DNA of 64,000 nt from Veillonella magna DSM 19857 (GCF_000428745.1 NZ_AUAN01000003.1:110797-174796), one strand, 5' to 3'. Shown: positions 25,898 through 35,676, numbered from the stretch's first letter. Notes: generated from the sequence alone by a model not told the origin. A program made the numbers and translations.

Positions 25898-26513
25898 AGA
25901 AGTAGTAGTGGACGTACGGGGAAAATTATGTCCGGTTCCCGTTATTGAAAGTAAAAAAGCTATGGATGCTTCTCCGGAAGCGGTGATTGTTACCGTCGTA
26001 GATAATGAAGTCAGCCGAGATAATGTAATTAAGTTGGGGAAATCTAAAAAGTATGCGGTAGGTATCCAGCAACGCGGGAGTGCTTACTATATTCGAATGA
26101 CGCCGCCGGGTAATGATATAGTGGCAAATCAGACAGAATCGACGGCTACAGTACATGAGAAAAAAGAAATTCCCGAAGTAGGCGGTCGTGTTCTTTTGAT
26201 GACTAAGGACTATCTTGGTGAAGGCAGCGAAGAGTTGGGACGCTCCTTGATGAAGACATTCTGGTTTTGCTTGACGGAAGCTGATGTAAAACCGAAAAAG
26301 ATTTTCTTCATTAACAGCGGCGTTAAAATGGTTGCGGAAGGATCGGAACACTTGGAAAATCTGCAGGCTTTGGCGGATGCAGGTGTAGAGATTGCGGCCT
26401 GCGGTATCTGTCTTGATTTTTATGGCTTGAAGGAGTCTGTTAAGGTTGGCACCATTACTAACATGTATGTTATTTCCGATTCGATGATGACGGAAGCCAT
26501 GGTCACTTTGTAG
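25887..26513 (+). CDS. yedF: Selenium-metabolism protein YedF (TusA-like + DsrE-like)
   Basis: The 208-residue protein joins an N-terminal TusA/SirA-like domain, DVRGKLCPVPVIESKKAM with the CPxP motif at Cys14, to a C-terminal DsrE-like domain (about 105-208) with LLMTKDYLGEGSEELGRSLMKTF and the Cys-containing AACGICLDFYGL. This architecture is typically encoded beside selD and is thought to handle persulfide or perselenide. Its overlap with selD supports a role in selenium delivery. Confidence 0.93.
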   Translation: MSSKEVVVDVRGKLCPVPVIESKKAMDASPEAVIVTVVDNEVSRDNVIKLGKSKKYAVGIQQRGSAYYIRMTPPGNDIVANQTESTATVHEKKEIPEVGGRVLLMTKDYLGEGSEELGRSLMKTFWFCLTEADVKPKKIFFINSGVKMVAEGSEHLENLQALADAGVEIAACGICLDFYGLKESVKVGTITNMYVISDSMMTEAMVTL

Positions 26514-26535
26514 GCTAAAGGATTAGGAACACGCA

Positions 26536-26817
26536 ATGGATACTTTGATTATGTTCACCAGTTATTATTTTGCTACTAAAGCAGAGACACTTTTCAAAGA
26601 AAAGGGACTGGTGATGAAGCTGATTCCTACACCACCGCAGTTACACCATGCATGTGGCTTGTGTATTTTGCTAAAGCGAGTAGATTTGCGAACGGCTTTA
26701 GGGTACATGCGAGATAATGGTATATCGCATTCCGGGGTATATAGCTACGGTGGATCGGCGAAAGATTGTGTAAAGCTATCGGCAGATGAATTGTTCGGTG
26801 AATCGCTTAGGGGATAA
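26536..26817 (+). CDS. DUF3343 putative Se/S carrier-like protein
   Basis: This 93-residue protein matches the DUF3343 pattern: FTSYYFATKAETLFKEKGL, then LIPTPPQLHHACGLCILLK, with a CGLC pair. Such proteins commonly accompany yedF and selD. It begins 22 bases after yedF with only a weak purine-rich ribosome site. The function is inferred from context alone. Confidence 0.88.
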   Translation: MDTLIMFTSYYFATKAETLFKEKGLVMKLIPTPPQLHHACGLCILLKRVDLRTALGYMRDNGISHSGVYSYGGSAKDCVKLSADELFGESLRG

Positions 26818-26882
26818 GTGAGCAGAAAATCATTGCCTAAGATGAGTCAGTAGAGATTATATAAAATTTTATAAAACGATGT

Positions 26883-26926
26883 AAAAAGACCATCAGTTTT
26901 GCAAATGCAAAGCCGATGGCCTTTTT
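26883..26926. terminator. Convergent terminator, better on the minus strand
   Basis: AAAAAGACCATCAG and CCGATGGCCTTTTT flank an inner TTTGCA/TGCAAA hairpin. On the minus strand the outer stem is fully paired with G-U pairs; on the plus strand the same positions are A-C mismatches. It mainly serves ychF. Confidence 0.85.
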
Positions 26927-26959
26927 GTTACGGTAATTTACTTGTGGATAGTATTCTGT

Positions 26960-28066
26960 TTATACATTAAAACGGAAGTAGGTTACATCGCCGTCTTTCA
27001 TGACATAGTCTTTGCCTTCTAAGCGAACAAGACCTTTTTCTTTGGCTGCATTTTGACTGCCGCAGGCAATGAGGTCATCATAGGCAACAATTTCTGCACG
27101 TATAAATCCTTTTTCTATATCGGAGTGAATTTTGCCGGCAGCTTGCGGCGCCTTAGTGCCGTCTACGATCGTCCAGGCACGCGCTTCCATTTCACCGGCT
27201 GTAAAAAAGTTAATCAAACCGAGCAAACTGTAGCTGGCTTTAATGAGCTTATCAAGACCACTTTCGGTTACGCCTAAATCTTCGAGGAAGGCTTTGGCTT
27301 CTTCGTCGGAGAGCTCGGCGATTTCCGATTCGATACGTGCCGACACGACAACGACACCGGAACCTTCCTTAGCTGCGTATTCTTGTACACGCTTAACGTA
27401 GTCGTTACCGGAATAATCAGACACTTCATCTTCGGAAATGTTAGCTACATACAAGGATTTCTTGGCCGTTAAGAGAGTTAACTCCTTGAGCATATCCAGT
27501 TCTTCTTCTTCAAGACCAAGCGCACGCACCGGAATAGCTTCGCTAAGTGCAGCAGCTACTTTTTCTAATACCGGCAATTCGGCACGAGCTGCTTTATCAC
27601 CGCTTTTGGCAATCTTTTCAATACGTTGCTGACGTTTTTCGACACTGTCCAAATCGGCCAGACATAATTCGGTATTGATAATTTCAATATCACGAATCGG
27701 ATCGATAGAGCCGGATACATGTGTGATGTTAGGATCATCAAAGCAACGAATTACTTGGGCAATCGCATCTACCTGACGAATGTGACTGAGAAATTTGTTG
27801 CCCAACCCTTCGCCTTTGGAAGCTCCGGCAACGAGACCGGCAATGTCTACGAAGCGCATTGCGGCAGGGACAATTTTTTTTGACTTAAACATTTCAGCCA
27901 AGACGTTAATGCGTTCGTCCGGCACATCAACGACGCCTACATTTGGTTCGATGGTACAGAACGGATAGTTAGCTGCTTCCGCTCCGGCTTTTGTAATAGC
28001 ATTGAATAGGGTACTCTTACCGACGTTCGGCAAGCCTACAATACCTACTTCTAAATTTGTACTCAT
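26960..28066 (-). CDS. ychF: Redox-regulated ATPase YchF (OBG family)
   Basis: YchF is a conserved cytosolic P-loop protein that prefers ATP to GTP. G1 is GLPNVGKST (residues 10-18), switch regions NYPFCTIEPNVG and DIAGLVAGASKGEGLGNKFL follow, and the G4 position reads NISED rather than NKxD, the basis of the ATP preference. The C-terminal TGS domain is INFFTAGEMEARAWTIVDGTKAPQAAG. The 368-residue length is normal. It is separated from the ddh gene by about 70 bases. Confidence 0.97.
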   Translation of the reverse strand: MSTNLEVGIVGLPNVGKSTLFNAITKAGAEAANYPFCTIEPNVGVVDVPDERINVLAEMFKSKKIVPAAMRFVDIAGLVAGASKGEGLGNKFLSHIRQVDAIAQVIRCFDDPNITHVSGSIDPIRDIEIINTELCLADLDSVEKRQQRIEKIAKSGDKAARAELPVLEKVAAALSEAIPVRALGLEEEELDMLKELTLLTAKKSLYVANISEDEVSDYSGNDYVKRVQEYAAKEGSGVVVVSARIESEIAELSDEEAKAFLEDLGVTESGLDKLIKASYSLLGLINFFTAGEMEARAWTIVDGTKAPQAAGKIHSDIEKGFIRAEIVAYDDLIACGSQNAAKEKGLVRLEGKDYVMKDGDVTYFRFNV

Positions 28067-28138
28067 GTGTTCACCTCAAAATCATAGCGCACCTATTTTC
28101 ATAGATGCGCTGTAACCATAATTTATTTTATTATAGCA

Positions 28139-29113
28139 TTATAAATAGTGAGCACGCAATTCTTCTTCCGTTTTCGGCGACAACCATGCCGGCGGAATAT
28201 CGAATACAGTGAAGGCACCGCGACCACCGTGACTGGCCAAACGATAGAGGCCGCGGGCGAAGGCGGTTAAGACAGAACCGGTGAATTCCGGATTACTGTC
28301 AAGCTGTAAAGAAAATTCATAAATATGTTTAGTTCCTTCTGTGGTTTCACCGCTGCGGATGACGAAGCCACCATGAGGAATGCCTTTGTGATTGGCATCG
28401 AGTTCTTCTTGGGAAATGAAGTTAACCGTTGTATGATAGCCTTCAAAGTAGTTCGGCATCGTTTTGATTTCTTTTTCGATAGCTGCTTTGTCGGCACCAT
28501 CTTCTACGACTACGTAGCATTCGCGATCATGGGAAGAGGTGGCAGTTACTTCCGGCGTTTCACCATTGCGGATTGCGTCGATGATTTCTTTCTTCGGCAC
28601 CGTATACTGGCGAGCATCTACAACACCTTTGATGCGACGAATGGCATCGGAGTGACCTTGGCTTACGCCGCGACCCCAGAAGGTGTAGGATTCTCCGTGC
28701 GGCAATACGCTTTCGCCGTACACACGCTGCAAGGAGAACATACCCGGATCCCAGCCGCAGGAAATGAGACCGGCTTTACCGGAGGCAAGGGCTGCTTTTT
28801 TTACATTCTCGAAGTGTTCCGGAATGCGGGCGTGGGTATCGAAGCTGTCGATAACGTTAAAGTATTTTACAACTTCCGGTGTCTGCTCGATAAGGTCTGT
28901 AGCGGAACCGCCGCACAATACCATGACATCGATTTTACCTTGAAAATCGGCGAGCTGATCCATCGTGTAGGTGGCTACACCGCTGTTGGTGGTGAGACCG
29001 GAACGACGAGAGAATACACCGATAAGTTCCATATCCGGCTGACGACCTACAGCTGCTTCTACACCGCGACCGAGGTTACCATAGCCTACGATACCAATTC
29101 TGATTTTGTTCAT
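28139..29113 (-). CDS. ddh: meso-Diaminopimelate D-dehydrogenase
   Basis: Ddh reductively aminates tetrahydrodipicolinate with NADPH and ammonia to give meso-diaminopimelate in one step, for peptidoglycan and lysine. The 324-residue protein starts with a Rossmann motif, IGIVGYGNLGRGVE, and carries CGGSATDLIEQTPEV and SCGWDPGMFSLQRVYGE, typical of Ddh. AAAGGAGAT is the ribosome site on the minus strand. The adjacent gene encodes the alternative aminotransferase route. Confidence 0.96.
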   Translation of the reverse strand: MNKIRIGIVGYGNLGRGVEAAVGRQPDMELIGVFSRRSGLTTNSGVATYTMDQLADFQGKIDVMVLCGGSATDLIEQTPEVVKYFNVIDSFDTHARIPEHFENVKKAALASGKAGLISCGWDPGMFSLQRVYGESVLPHGESYTFWGRGVSQGHSDAIRRIKGVVDARQYTVPKKEIIDAIRNGETPEVTATSSHDRECYVVVEDGADKAAIEKEIKTMPNYFEGYHTTVNFISQEELDANHKGIPHGGFVIRSGETTEGTKHIYEFSLQLDSNPEFTGSVLTAFARGLYRLASHGGRGAFTVFDIPPAWLSPKTEEELRAHYL

Positions 29114-29170
29114 AGAGATACATCTCCTTTAAAATTTTTTGACTATACTTTGTAAAGAATATATTTAAAT

Positions 29171-29200
29171 GGGCCCGCCGTAATAGGCGGGCCCGCATTT
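29171..29200 (-). terminator. GC-rich hairpin between dapL and ddh
   Basis: A perfect 9-bp stem GGGCCCGCC/GGCGGGCCC (29171-29179 with 29186-29194) lies 38 bases after the dapL stop. The following minus-strand sequence is ATTTAAAT rather than a solid T-run, so termination may be partial. Confidence 0.6.
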
Positions 29201-29231
29201 ATAACGAGTGCGTTACCGCCGAGATGTTATC

Positions 29232-30464
29232 TTATTTAAAAGACAACGTCTTGATGCGTTCGATAGCGCGTAATGTATTTTCGCGACTACCGAATGCGGT
29301 AAGGCGTAAATAGCCTTCACCGGATGGACCGAAACCGGAACCCGGCGTGCTTACGATGTGAACTTTTTCTAATAAGAGATCAAAGAGATCCCAGCTGGTC
29401 ATGCCGGCCGGAGCTTTTAGCCAAATGTACGGTGCATCTACACCACCGAATACGGTAAGCCCAATGCTTTCGAGACCTTCACGAATGATGCGGGCATTTT
29501 CTTTGTAGTAGGCGATGTTCTCGCGCGTCTGTTTGTAACCATCTTCGGTATATACTGCTTCGGCAGCACGCTGAATGATATACGGCACGCCATTGAACTT
29601 GGTGCACTGACGGCGGTTCCACATAGGATTAAGCTGTTTGCGTTCGCCATCTTTAGTACGGGCAGTCACTTCCTTAGGAACAATGGTGTAAGCGCAACGA
29701 GTGCCCGTAAAGCCGGCCGTCTTGGAGAAAGAACGGAATTCGATGGCTACTTCGCGAGCGCCTTCGATTTCGTAAATGCTGTGAACGGTGTCTTCACTGG
29801 AAATGAATGCTTCGTATGCGGAGTCAAACATGAGGATAGCATCGTTTTGTTTACACCAGTCAACCCATTCTTTTAGGCGGGCACGGCTGAGTACGGTTCC
29901 TGTAGGATTGTTAGGGCAGCAAAGATATACAATATCAACGCGTTCTTTCGGAAAGTCCGGAGAGAAGTTATTTTCTGCCGTCGTCGGCAAATATACAACT
30001 TTTTCGAAGATGCCGTCAATAGCTTTACCGGTACGGCCGCTCATGACATTACTGTCTAAGTACACCGGATACACAGGGTCGGTAATGGCTACGATGTTGT
30101 CTTCGGCAAACAATTCTTGAATGTTACCTACGTCGGATTTAGCGCCATCGGAGATGAATACTTCATCGAGGGCAATAGTGATGCCCAACGGTGCATAGTC
30201 TTTTTCTACTACCGCTTTGCGCAAAAATTCATAGCCCTGCTCCGGACCGTAGCCACGGAAGGTTTCAGTATTGCCCATTTCGTCAACGGCTTTGTGAAGA
30301 GCGTCGATTACAGCCGGTACAAGCGGCAGTGTTACGTCGCCGATGCCAAGTCGAATGATGTCGGCATCGGGATGTGCCTTCTGAAACTCTTCTACTTTGC
30401 GTGCAATGTTCGCAAAGAGGAAGGAACCTTGCAGGTTAAAATAGTTTTCATTTACGGTTGCCAT
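29232..30464 (-). CDS. dapL: LL-diaminopimelate aminotransferase
   Basis: DapL is a PLP aminotransferase that converts tetrahydrodipicolinate to LL-diaminopimelate using glutamate. The 410-residue protein has [15 protein letters not shown] with the PLP-binding Lys, CPNNPTGTV and [29 protein letters not shown] at the N-terminus is typical of DapL. The start at 30464 has GAGGGGGA upstream; six extra in-frame residues would overlap that site. Confidence 0.96.
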   Translation of the reverse strand: MATVNENYFNLQGSFLFANIARKVEEFQKAHPDADIIRLGIGDVTLPLVPAVIDALHKAVDEMGNTETFRGYGPEQGYEFLRKAVVEKDYAPLGITIALDEVFISDGAKSDVGNIQELFAEDNIVAITDPVYPVYLDSNVMSGRTGKAIDGIFEKVVYLPTTAENNFSPDFPKERVDIVYLCCPNNPTGTVLSRARLKEWVDWCKQNDAILMFDSAYEAFISSEDTVHSIYEIEGAREVAIEFRSFSKTAGFTGTRCAYTIVPKEVTARTKDGERKQLNPMWNRRQCTKFNGVPYIIQRAAEAVYTEDGYKQTRENIAYYKENARIIREGLESIGLTVFGGVDAPYIWLKAPAGMTSWDLFDLLLEKVHIVSTPGSGFGPSGEGYLRLTAFGSRENTLRAIERIKTLSFK

Positions 30465-30844
30465 AGGATAAATCCCCCTCAATTCTCATTCAGTAATGGT
30501 GATGCATGCCGATAAGTTCATCGGAAAAATTGCCATTGCAGCATGCAATCGATTCATGTATGACTGTATTCATAGTATATAGAATATAGTCCGTTTCGAA
30601 AATTATTTTACTATAGAATTTATAAGGAATGCAATAAATAATTGAGAAGAAATATTGATTTATTGCATATGGCCATGCATAAAGTGCAATCTGTGGTAAA
30701 TAAAAATAGCAATGTATATAAAAATGTAATATAAAAACACAAAATAACATAAAATAATTTACATAATTAACAAATAATGATATATTGTAATCACAAAGTT
30801 GCAACTAAACTATAATGTTTTAGTCATGGAAACGGGGTGGCCGT
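30465..30844. other. Divergent A/T-rich region, dapL / MFS gene
   Basis: About 380 bases without a gene. It is strongly A/T-rich. On the plus side a TATAAT (30811-30816) is flanked by an imperfect inverted repeat, ACTAAAC (30804-30810) and GTTTTAGT (30817-30824), suggestive of an operator over the -10. The -35 is weak. Confidence 0.45.
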
Positions 30845-32119
30845 ATGTTAAAGGACAGAATGAGCGCAGTAGCTTACAAATGGTTTACATTTGTAGTACT
30901 CGTATTAGGCGGAGGTACTATATTTAAGCTTTCTTCGTTAAAGGATGCTTTCTATGTACCGATGCAAGAGTTTATGGGTTTATCAAACACGCAGATAGGT
31001 ATGGCGTTATCCGTATATGGTTTAGTACAAACTATCGGTAACTTTGCCTCCATCTACTTGGCGGACAGATTTTCAAAACGAAAGATGATTTCTATTTCTT
31101 TGGTGGGCATTGGTTTAACCGGTATTTATATTTCTACGTTCCCGGGATATATGGGTATTTTAATCTCTTGGGCCTTACTTTCGTTCTGGGGAGAAATTGT
31201 GTATTGGCCGGTACTGCTCAAAGCGGTGCGCTTGTTGGGTACGAGTGAAGAGCAGGGCCGTTTGTTTGGTTTTCTGGAAGCAGGGCGCGGTATTGTCGAT
31301 ACCATAGTTGCCTTTACTGCGTTAGCTATTTTCGTTGGACTGGGCGAAACTGCATTTGCTTTGCGCGGATCTATTTTATTCTACTCCGGCATTGTTATTA
31401 CCGTAGGGATCGTATCCTACTTTTTAGTAGAGGATGACAAAGTGTCGCAAGAAGTTTTGGAAGGTAAAGTGTCTCAGTCTAAGGTAGCGTTTGATGGCAT
31501 GCTGAAAGCAATTAAAATGCCTGAAATTTGGGTAGTCTCCTTCATGATCTTCTCCGTGTACTCTGTATATTGCGGTCTTACATATTTTATTCCGTTCTTG
31601 AAGGATATTTATGGATTACCGGTGGCATTGGTCGGTGCATACGGTATTATTAACCAGTACGGTCTTAAGATGGTAGGCGGTCCTGTAGGCGGCTTCTTGG
31701 TAGATAAAAAATTCCATTCGCCTATTCGCTATACTCGTGTAGCGTTGATTATTGCTATTATATATATGGTTATCTTCATGATGTTACCGCATAAGAATTT
31801 TAATGTGTACCTAGGGATGGTTTTGACATTGGGATATGGTGCCATTATATTTACTATGAGAGCCGTATTTTTTGCTAATGTCGATGAAATTGATGTGCCG
31901 CGAGATATTTCCGGGGCAGCTATGAGTATTGCCTGCATTCTGGGATACGCACCGCAACTGTTTTGCTTTGCGCTTTATGGATATTTATTGGACTCGTATC
32001 CGGGATTTACGGGTTATCAATTCGTATTCAGTTGCATGATTGGATTTTCTATCTTGGGCGTTATCATTTCTACAGTGTTGTTGCGCATGGTTAAACGCAG
32101 AAAGGCAATGGTGCAGTAA
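30845..32119 (+). CDS. MFS transporter
   Basis: This is a major-facilitator carrier of 424 residues with 12 predicted helices. GLVQTIGNFASIYLADRFSKRKMI between helices 2 and 3 is a divergent form of the MFS loop motif. The substrate is unknown. Its stop overlaps the start of the TIM-barrel gene by one base, so the carrier probably imports the sugar or sugar acid handled by that enzyme. A GGGGTGG lies before the ATG. Confidence 0.9.
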   Translation: MLKDRMSAVAYKWFTFVVLVLGGGTIFKLSSLKDAFYVPMQEFMGLSNTQIGMALSVYGLVQTIGNFASIYLADRFSKRKMISISLVGIGLTGIYISTFPGYMGILISWALLSFWGEIVYWPVLLKAVRLLGTSEEQGRLFGFLEAGRGIVDTIVAFTALAIFVGLGETAFALRGSILFYSGIVITVGIVSYFLVEDDKVSQEVLEGKVSQSKVAFDGMLKAIKMPEIWVVSFMIFSVYSVYCGLTYFIPFLKDIYGLPVALVGAYGIINQYGLKMVGGPVGGFLVDKKFHSPIRYTRVALIIAIIYMVIFMMLPHKNFNVYLGMVLTLGYGAIIFTMRAVFFANVDEIDVPRDISGAAMSIACILGYAPQLFCFALYGYLLDSYPGFTGYQFVFSCMIGFSILGVIISTVLLRMVKRRKAMVQ

Positions 32120-33141
32120 TGAAATTAGGACTGGAAACCGAAAGTCTGCACTTATGGTTTCAGCATAAGCGGATGGATATTTTTGGTTTTATCGATAAGG
32201 CTCATGAGTTGGGACTGGACGGTGTTCAGATTAATGTAATCAAGGATTATAATCTTGATGAACAATGGGGAACATTGGGCAGTGCCGATGAAACTCATTT
32301 GAAAAAAATTAAAGATAAGCTCAAGGCGTATGATATGTACGTGGAACTTGATATGCGTAACCTTGAGTATGAACGGTTGACAGAAGTATTGCGCGTAGCA
32401 CATATATTAGGAGCGCGCTTTGTCCGTTCTTACGTACCCATTACGATTAATCGATCGGCGCTCGCAACAGCAGCAGAGGGTGCGTATGACATTGTAAAAG
32501 TAAGGCAGGACTTCGATCCCCAAAACTTGCGGGATGCAGTGGAGGCTATTCGTCGTATCGAGCCATTGCTTAAAAAGTATCGCATTACATTATGTTTGGA
32601 AAATCATGAATATGAAACAGCAGACGAATTAGTAGCACTGGTGAAGGAAATTGCAAGTCCATGGGTACAATTACTCTTTGATTTTGGAAATTCTATGATG
32701 GCCTGGGAGGATCCGATGGCAGCAGTGAGAAAGATGGCTCCTTATGTAAAGATGACGCATTGTAAGGATCATATAATTATTCCCGACAAATCATCGGAGT
32801 TTGGCTATGTTGTGTGTGGAGTGCCTATCGGTGAAGGCAATTTAGATGTGCCGGCTTTATTTGATGTATTGTATGAAAACTCACCGGTAGAGCGTTTAAA
32901 TATCGAAATGTGCTATCCCTACTGTGCCGAGTTTAAGCGCTCGGTGGGTACCGGCGGTGTATATGGCTGTGGCGAAGGGGCATTTGCCATTCGTCATCCT
33001 TTATATCCTATTAAGCCATCACAGTATTATTATCCACATGAAGTATCTGAGGCTATGCTGGAACAATTGTTGGTTGATCAGATGCACGGTGTGGAAAAAA
33101 GTGTAAGTTATATAAAACGTATGTTGGCACAATATGAGTAG
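32119..33141 (+). CDS. Sugar phosphate isomerase/epimerase-like TIM-barrel protein
   Basis: This 340-residue protein belongs to the xylose isomerase-like (AP endonuclease 2) TIM-barrel superfamily. Likely metal ligands are the acidic residue in LCLENHEYE, His in MTHCKDH and Glu in LNIEMCYPYC. The exact reaction is unknown; members isomerise or epimerise keto-sugars and cyclitols. The TAATG overlap with the MFS gene implies coupled translation. No kinase or dehydrogenase that would complete a sugar pathway is adjacent. Confidence 0.85.
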   Translation: MKLGLETESLHLWFQHKRMDIFGFIDKAHELGLDGVQINVIKDYNLDEQWGTLGSADETHLKKIKDKLKAYDMYVELDMRNLEYERLTEVLRVAHILGARFVRSYVPITINRSALATAAEGAYDIVKVRQDFDPQNLRDAVEAIRRIEPLLKKYRITLCLENHEYETADELVALVKEIASPWVQLLFDFGNSMMAWEDPMAAVRKMAPYVKMTHCKDHIIIPDKSSEFGYVVCGVPIGEGNLDVPALFDVLYENSPVERLNIEMCYPYCAEFKRSVGTGGVYGCGEGAFAIRHPLYPIKPSQYYYPHEVSEAMLEQLLVDQMHGVEKSVSYIKRMLAQYE

Positions 33142-33472
33142 AGATACGATTATAATGCGTATATATGGCTGATATTTTATAGGGTGTTGTTATATAATGC
33201 TGTCAAGAGGTATAAGCGAATAACACAAATGAGCTGTATTTAGTTGGGAAAAATTGCAAAATAAATATATAATTATTGTGTTTTTACGATAGTGCAGTGT
33301 AAGATAAAAGAGATGGATGACGGTAACGTCGTCTGTCTCTTATTTGCAATGAAACGATTGACAAGGTGATAGTGTTAAGACAGCACTCAATAAGATACAA
33401 GAAGGCATAGAATTTATGGTAATCTATGGCGTAATCACAGTGGCTTACGGATAAAAGCAGTAAGGTGGTAAT
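33142..33472 (+). other. Leader region upstream of the AGCS gene
   Basis: About 330 bases without a gene. A promoter-like pair TTGGGA (33244-33249) and TATAAT (33268-33273), 18 bases apart, would start a leader of about 190 nt. It contains a 15-bp hairpin with GTAA loop (33308-33341) that is not followed by a T-run and a smaller AGTGTT/AGCACT hairpin (33369-33385). I match it to no known riboswitch. Confidence 0.45.
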
Positions 33473-34834
33473 ATGGGTATGGTAGAAGACTATTTACTCA
33501 CGCTTTCAGGACTGATTTGGGATAAGTACTTGATGGTGGCATTAATCGGTGTAGGCGTGTACTATACGGTAGCAACACGATTTGTACAAATTAGATATTT
33601 TACACGTGCTATTGCACAAGCCGTAGCAGGCATGCGCGGCAGCGGCCAGGGCAGTGGCGAGGGGACATTATCTTCATTTCAGGCGTTGACCAATGCGTTA
33701 GCCAGCTGCGTAGGCAATGGAAATATTGTCGGTGTAGCAACGGCGGTAGCCAGCGGAGGTCCCGGAGCGGTTTTTTGGATGTGGCTTACGGGAATTGTCG
33801 GTATGGCTACGAAATATGCGGAAATTGTGTTGGGCATTTTATACCGCGAGAAGAATAAAAAAGGGGAATACGTAGGAGGACCTATGTATTACATCAAAAA
33901 GGGCATGAAGCTTCCTTGGTTGGGTGCGCTATTTGCCATACTTATGTTTATGCAGATTTGCGGTGGCGGACTTATTCAGGCCAATGCTTTGTCCGGTGTG
34001 CTCATGCATACCTTTGATATTCCCGGCTATCTTATCGGCATCTTTTTATGTATTATGGTCTTTCTTGTTGTTGTCGGCGGAGTCACTCGACTAGGGCGAG
34101 TGACGGAACGACTCGTACCTTTAATGGCCGTTTTGTATATCGTAGGTTCGTTGATTGTAGTAATCGTTCATTGGGACAGAGCCTTATTTGTATGGCAAAT
34201 GATTATAGGCTCGGTGTTTTACCCTGAAAGTGCGCTCGGCGGCGTAGCCGGTTACGGTGTCAAGGAAGCGATGCGCTTCGGTGTGGCTCGCGGCCTTTAC
34301 AGTAATGAAGCCGGGGAGGGATCGGCACCGGTGCTCCACTCGGCGGCACGAGTGAAAAGAGCACATACGCAAGGCCTCATGGGAATTGTTGAAGTGTTTG
34401 TAGATACCATTATTATTTGTAGCGTATCTGCTTTTACTATCATTGCGTCCGGCGTGTTTACGGAAGACCTATCACCGGCAGTATTTATTTTAACCGCTTT
34501 TGAAAACGTAAATTATTATTTGCGATATATCGTATTTTTTGCAGTCATTCTTTTTGCCTATTCCACGATTATATCGCAATGGTATTTTGGCAACGTAGCA
34601 TTGGCCTATTTGGGATGCACGCGTTTAGCCGATAATTTTAAATATATTTTTATGATTATTATCTTTTTGGGAACCATTGCTTCCATAAAAATGGTTTGGC
34701 TCTTGCAGGATGTTATATTAGGTATTATGATAATTCCCAATCTGTTGGCCTTGCTATGGCTCAGAGGTGATGTACTGAGGGAATTGCGGAGCGCGGAAGC
34801 GGGTTGTCCTGATAAAGCACAGCATATGGTATGA
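33473..34834 (+). CDS. AGCS-family sodium/alanine symporter
   Basis: This sodium-coupled amino-acid symporter imports alanine, glycine or related amino acids. The 453-residue protein has about ten or eleven helices. The N-terminal ALASCVGNGNIVGVATAVASGGPGAVFWMW and the GVARGLYSNEAGEGSAPVLHSAA motif are diagnostic. The following DeoR-type gene begins just after its stop, so both may be cotranscribed. Confidence 0.95.
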   Translation: MGMVEDYLLTLSGLIWDKYLMVALIGVGVYYTVATRFVQIRYFTRAIAQAVAGMRGSGQGSGEGTLSSFQALTNALASCVGNGNIVGVATAVASGGPGAVFWMWLTGIVGMATKYAEIVLGILYREKNKKGEYVGGPMYYIKKGMKLPWLGALFAILMFMQICGGGLIQANALSGVLMHTFDIPGYLIGIFLCIMVFLVVVGGVTRLGRVTERLVPLMAVLYIVGSLIVVIVHWDRALFVWQMIIGSVFYPESALGGVAGYGVKEAMRFGVARGLYSNEAGEGSAPVLHSAARVKRAHTQGLMGIVEVFVDTIIICSVSAFTIIASGVFTEDLSPAVFILTAFENVNYYLRYIVFFAVILFAYSTIISQWYFGNVALAYLGCTRLADNFKYIFMIIIFLGTIASIKMVWLLQDVILGIMIIPNLLALLWLRGDVLRELRSAEAGCPDKAQHMV

Positions 34835-34863
34835 GTATGTCAGATAGAAAAGGAGTGTTTTCG

Positions 34864-35676
34864 ATGTTAGCAGAAGAGCGTCATAAGTTTATTGTTGATT
34901 TGGTACGGGAACAAGGTACAGTAACAAAAAAAGAGTTAGCTAAGTTATTAAATGTGTCGGTAGAAACGATTCGCCGCGACTTAGAAGTGTTGACCAGCAA
35001 TCAATTGGTTCGCAAGGTACACGGTGGTGTGGTGTCTAATAAGTTCTATACCGGTAAGTATCCGGAGATGGATTACGGTCGACGGAAACAGTCGGAAAAA
35101 TTAGAAAAATCGGAAATTGCTTTGATGGCAGTATCTTTTGTGGAAGATGGCACCAGCGTGGCTCTCAATTCGGGAACAACCAATGAAGCCGTAGCGCGGG
35201 AGCTCGCTTTTTGCGGAAAGCGTTTGACTGTATTGACCAATTCGTTGACCATCGTAGATATTCTGCGAGAAGATCCGAAGATTCAAGTAATTCTTTGCGG
35301 TGGCCGTTTTGATCGTGAAGAAAATGCGTTCTTCGGCGCGTTGGCTACACAGTTCTTGGATAACTTCTCCGTCGATCTTTTGTTCCTGGCTGTATCCGGT
35401 GTAGATCTTTTCAAAGGCTGTACCGATTATAAAGATGAAGAAGCAAGCTTGGAGAAAAAAATGGTTGCCATTTCGTCCAAAGTTATTGTATTGTCCAGCT
35501 CGAATAAAATTAATTCGGCATCACTACTTCATATTTGTGGTTTGGATCAAGTAAGTTTTATTATTTCCGATAGTAAACTAGATAAAGAGGTAGTAAAGCG
35601 CTATGCCGAAATGGGTCACGACATTGTTGTGGCCAATCCGAGAGGTCGTTCTTTATTAGAAGACCTGGATGATTAG
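34864..35676 (+). CDS. DeoR/GlpR-family transcriptional regulator
   Basis: This 270-residue regulator has an N-terminal helix-turn-helix, TVTKKELAKLLNVSVETIRRDLEVL, followed by the KVHGGVV family hinge. The C-terminal effector domain has ALNSGTTNEAVA, LTNSLTIVDIL and LCGGRFDREENAFFG, as in sugar-phosphate-sensing members. The start at 34864 follows AAAGGAG (34848-34854). It may control the MFS/epimerase genes or the symporter; both are inference. Confidence 0.92.
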   Translation: MLAEERHKFIVDLVREQGTVTKKELAKLLNVSVETIRRDLEVLTSNQLVRKVHGGVVSNKFYTGKYPEMDYGRRKQSEKLEKSEIALMAVSFVEDGTSVALNSGTTNEAVARELAFCGKRLTVLTNSLTIVDILREDPKIQVILCGGRFDREENAFFGALATQFLDNFSVDLLFLAVSGVDLFKGCTDYKDEEASLEKKMVAISSKVIVLSSSNKINSASLLHICGLDQVSFIISDSKLDKEVVKRYAEMGHDIVVANPRGRSLLEDLDD

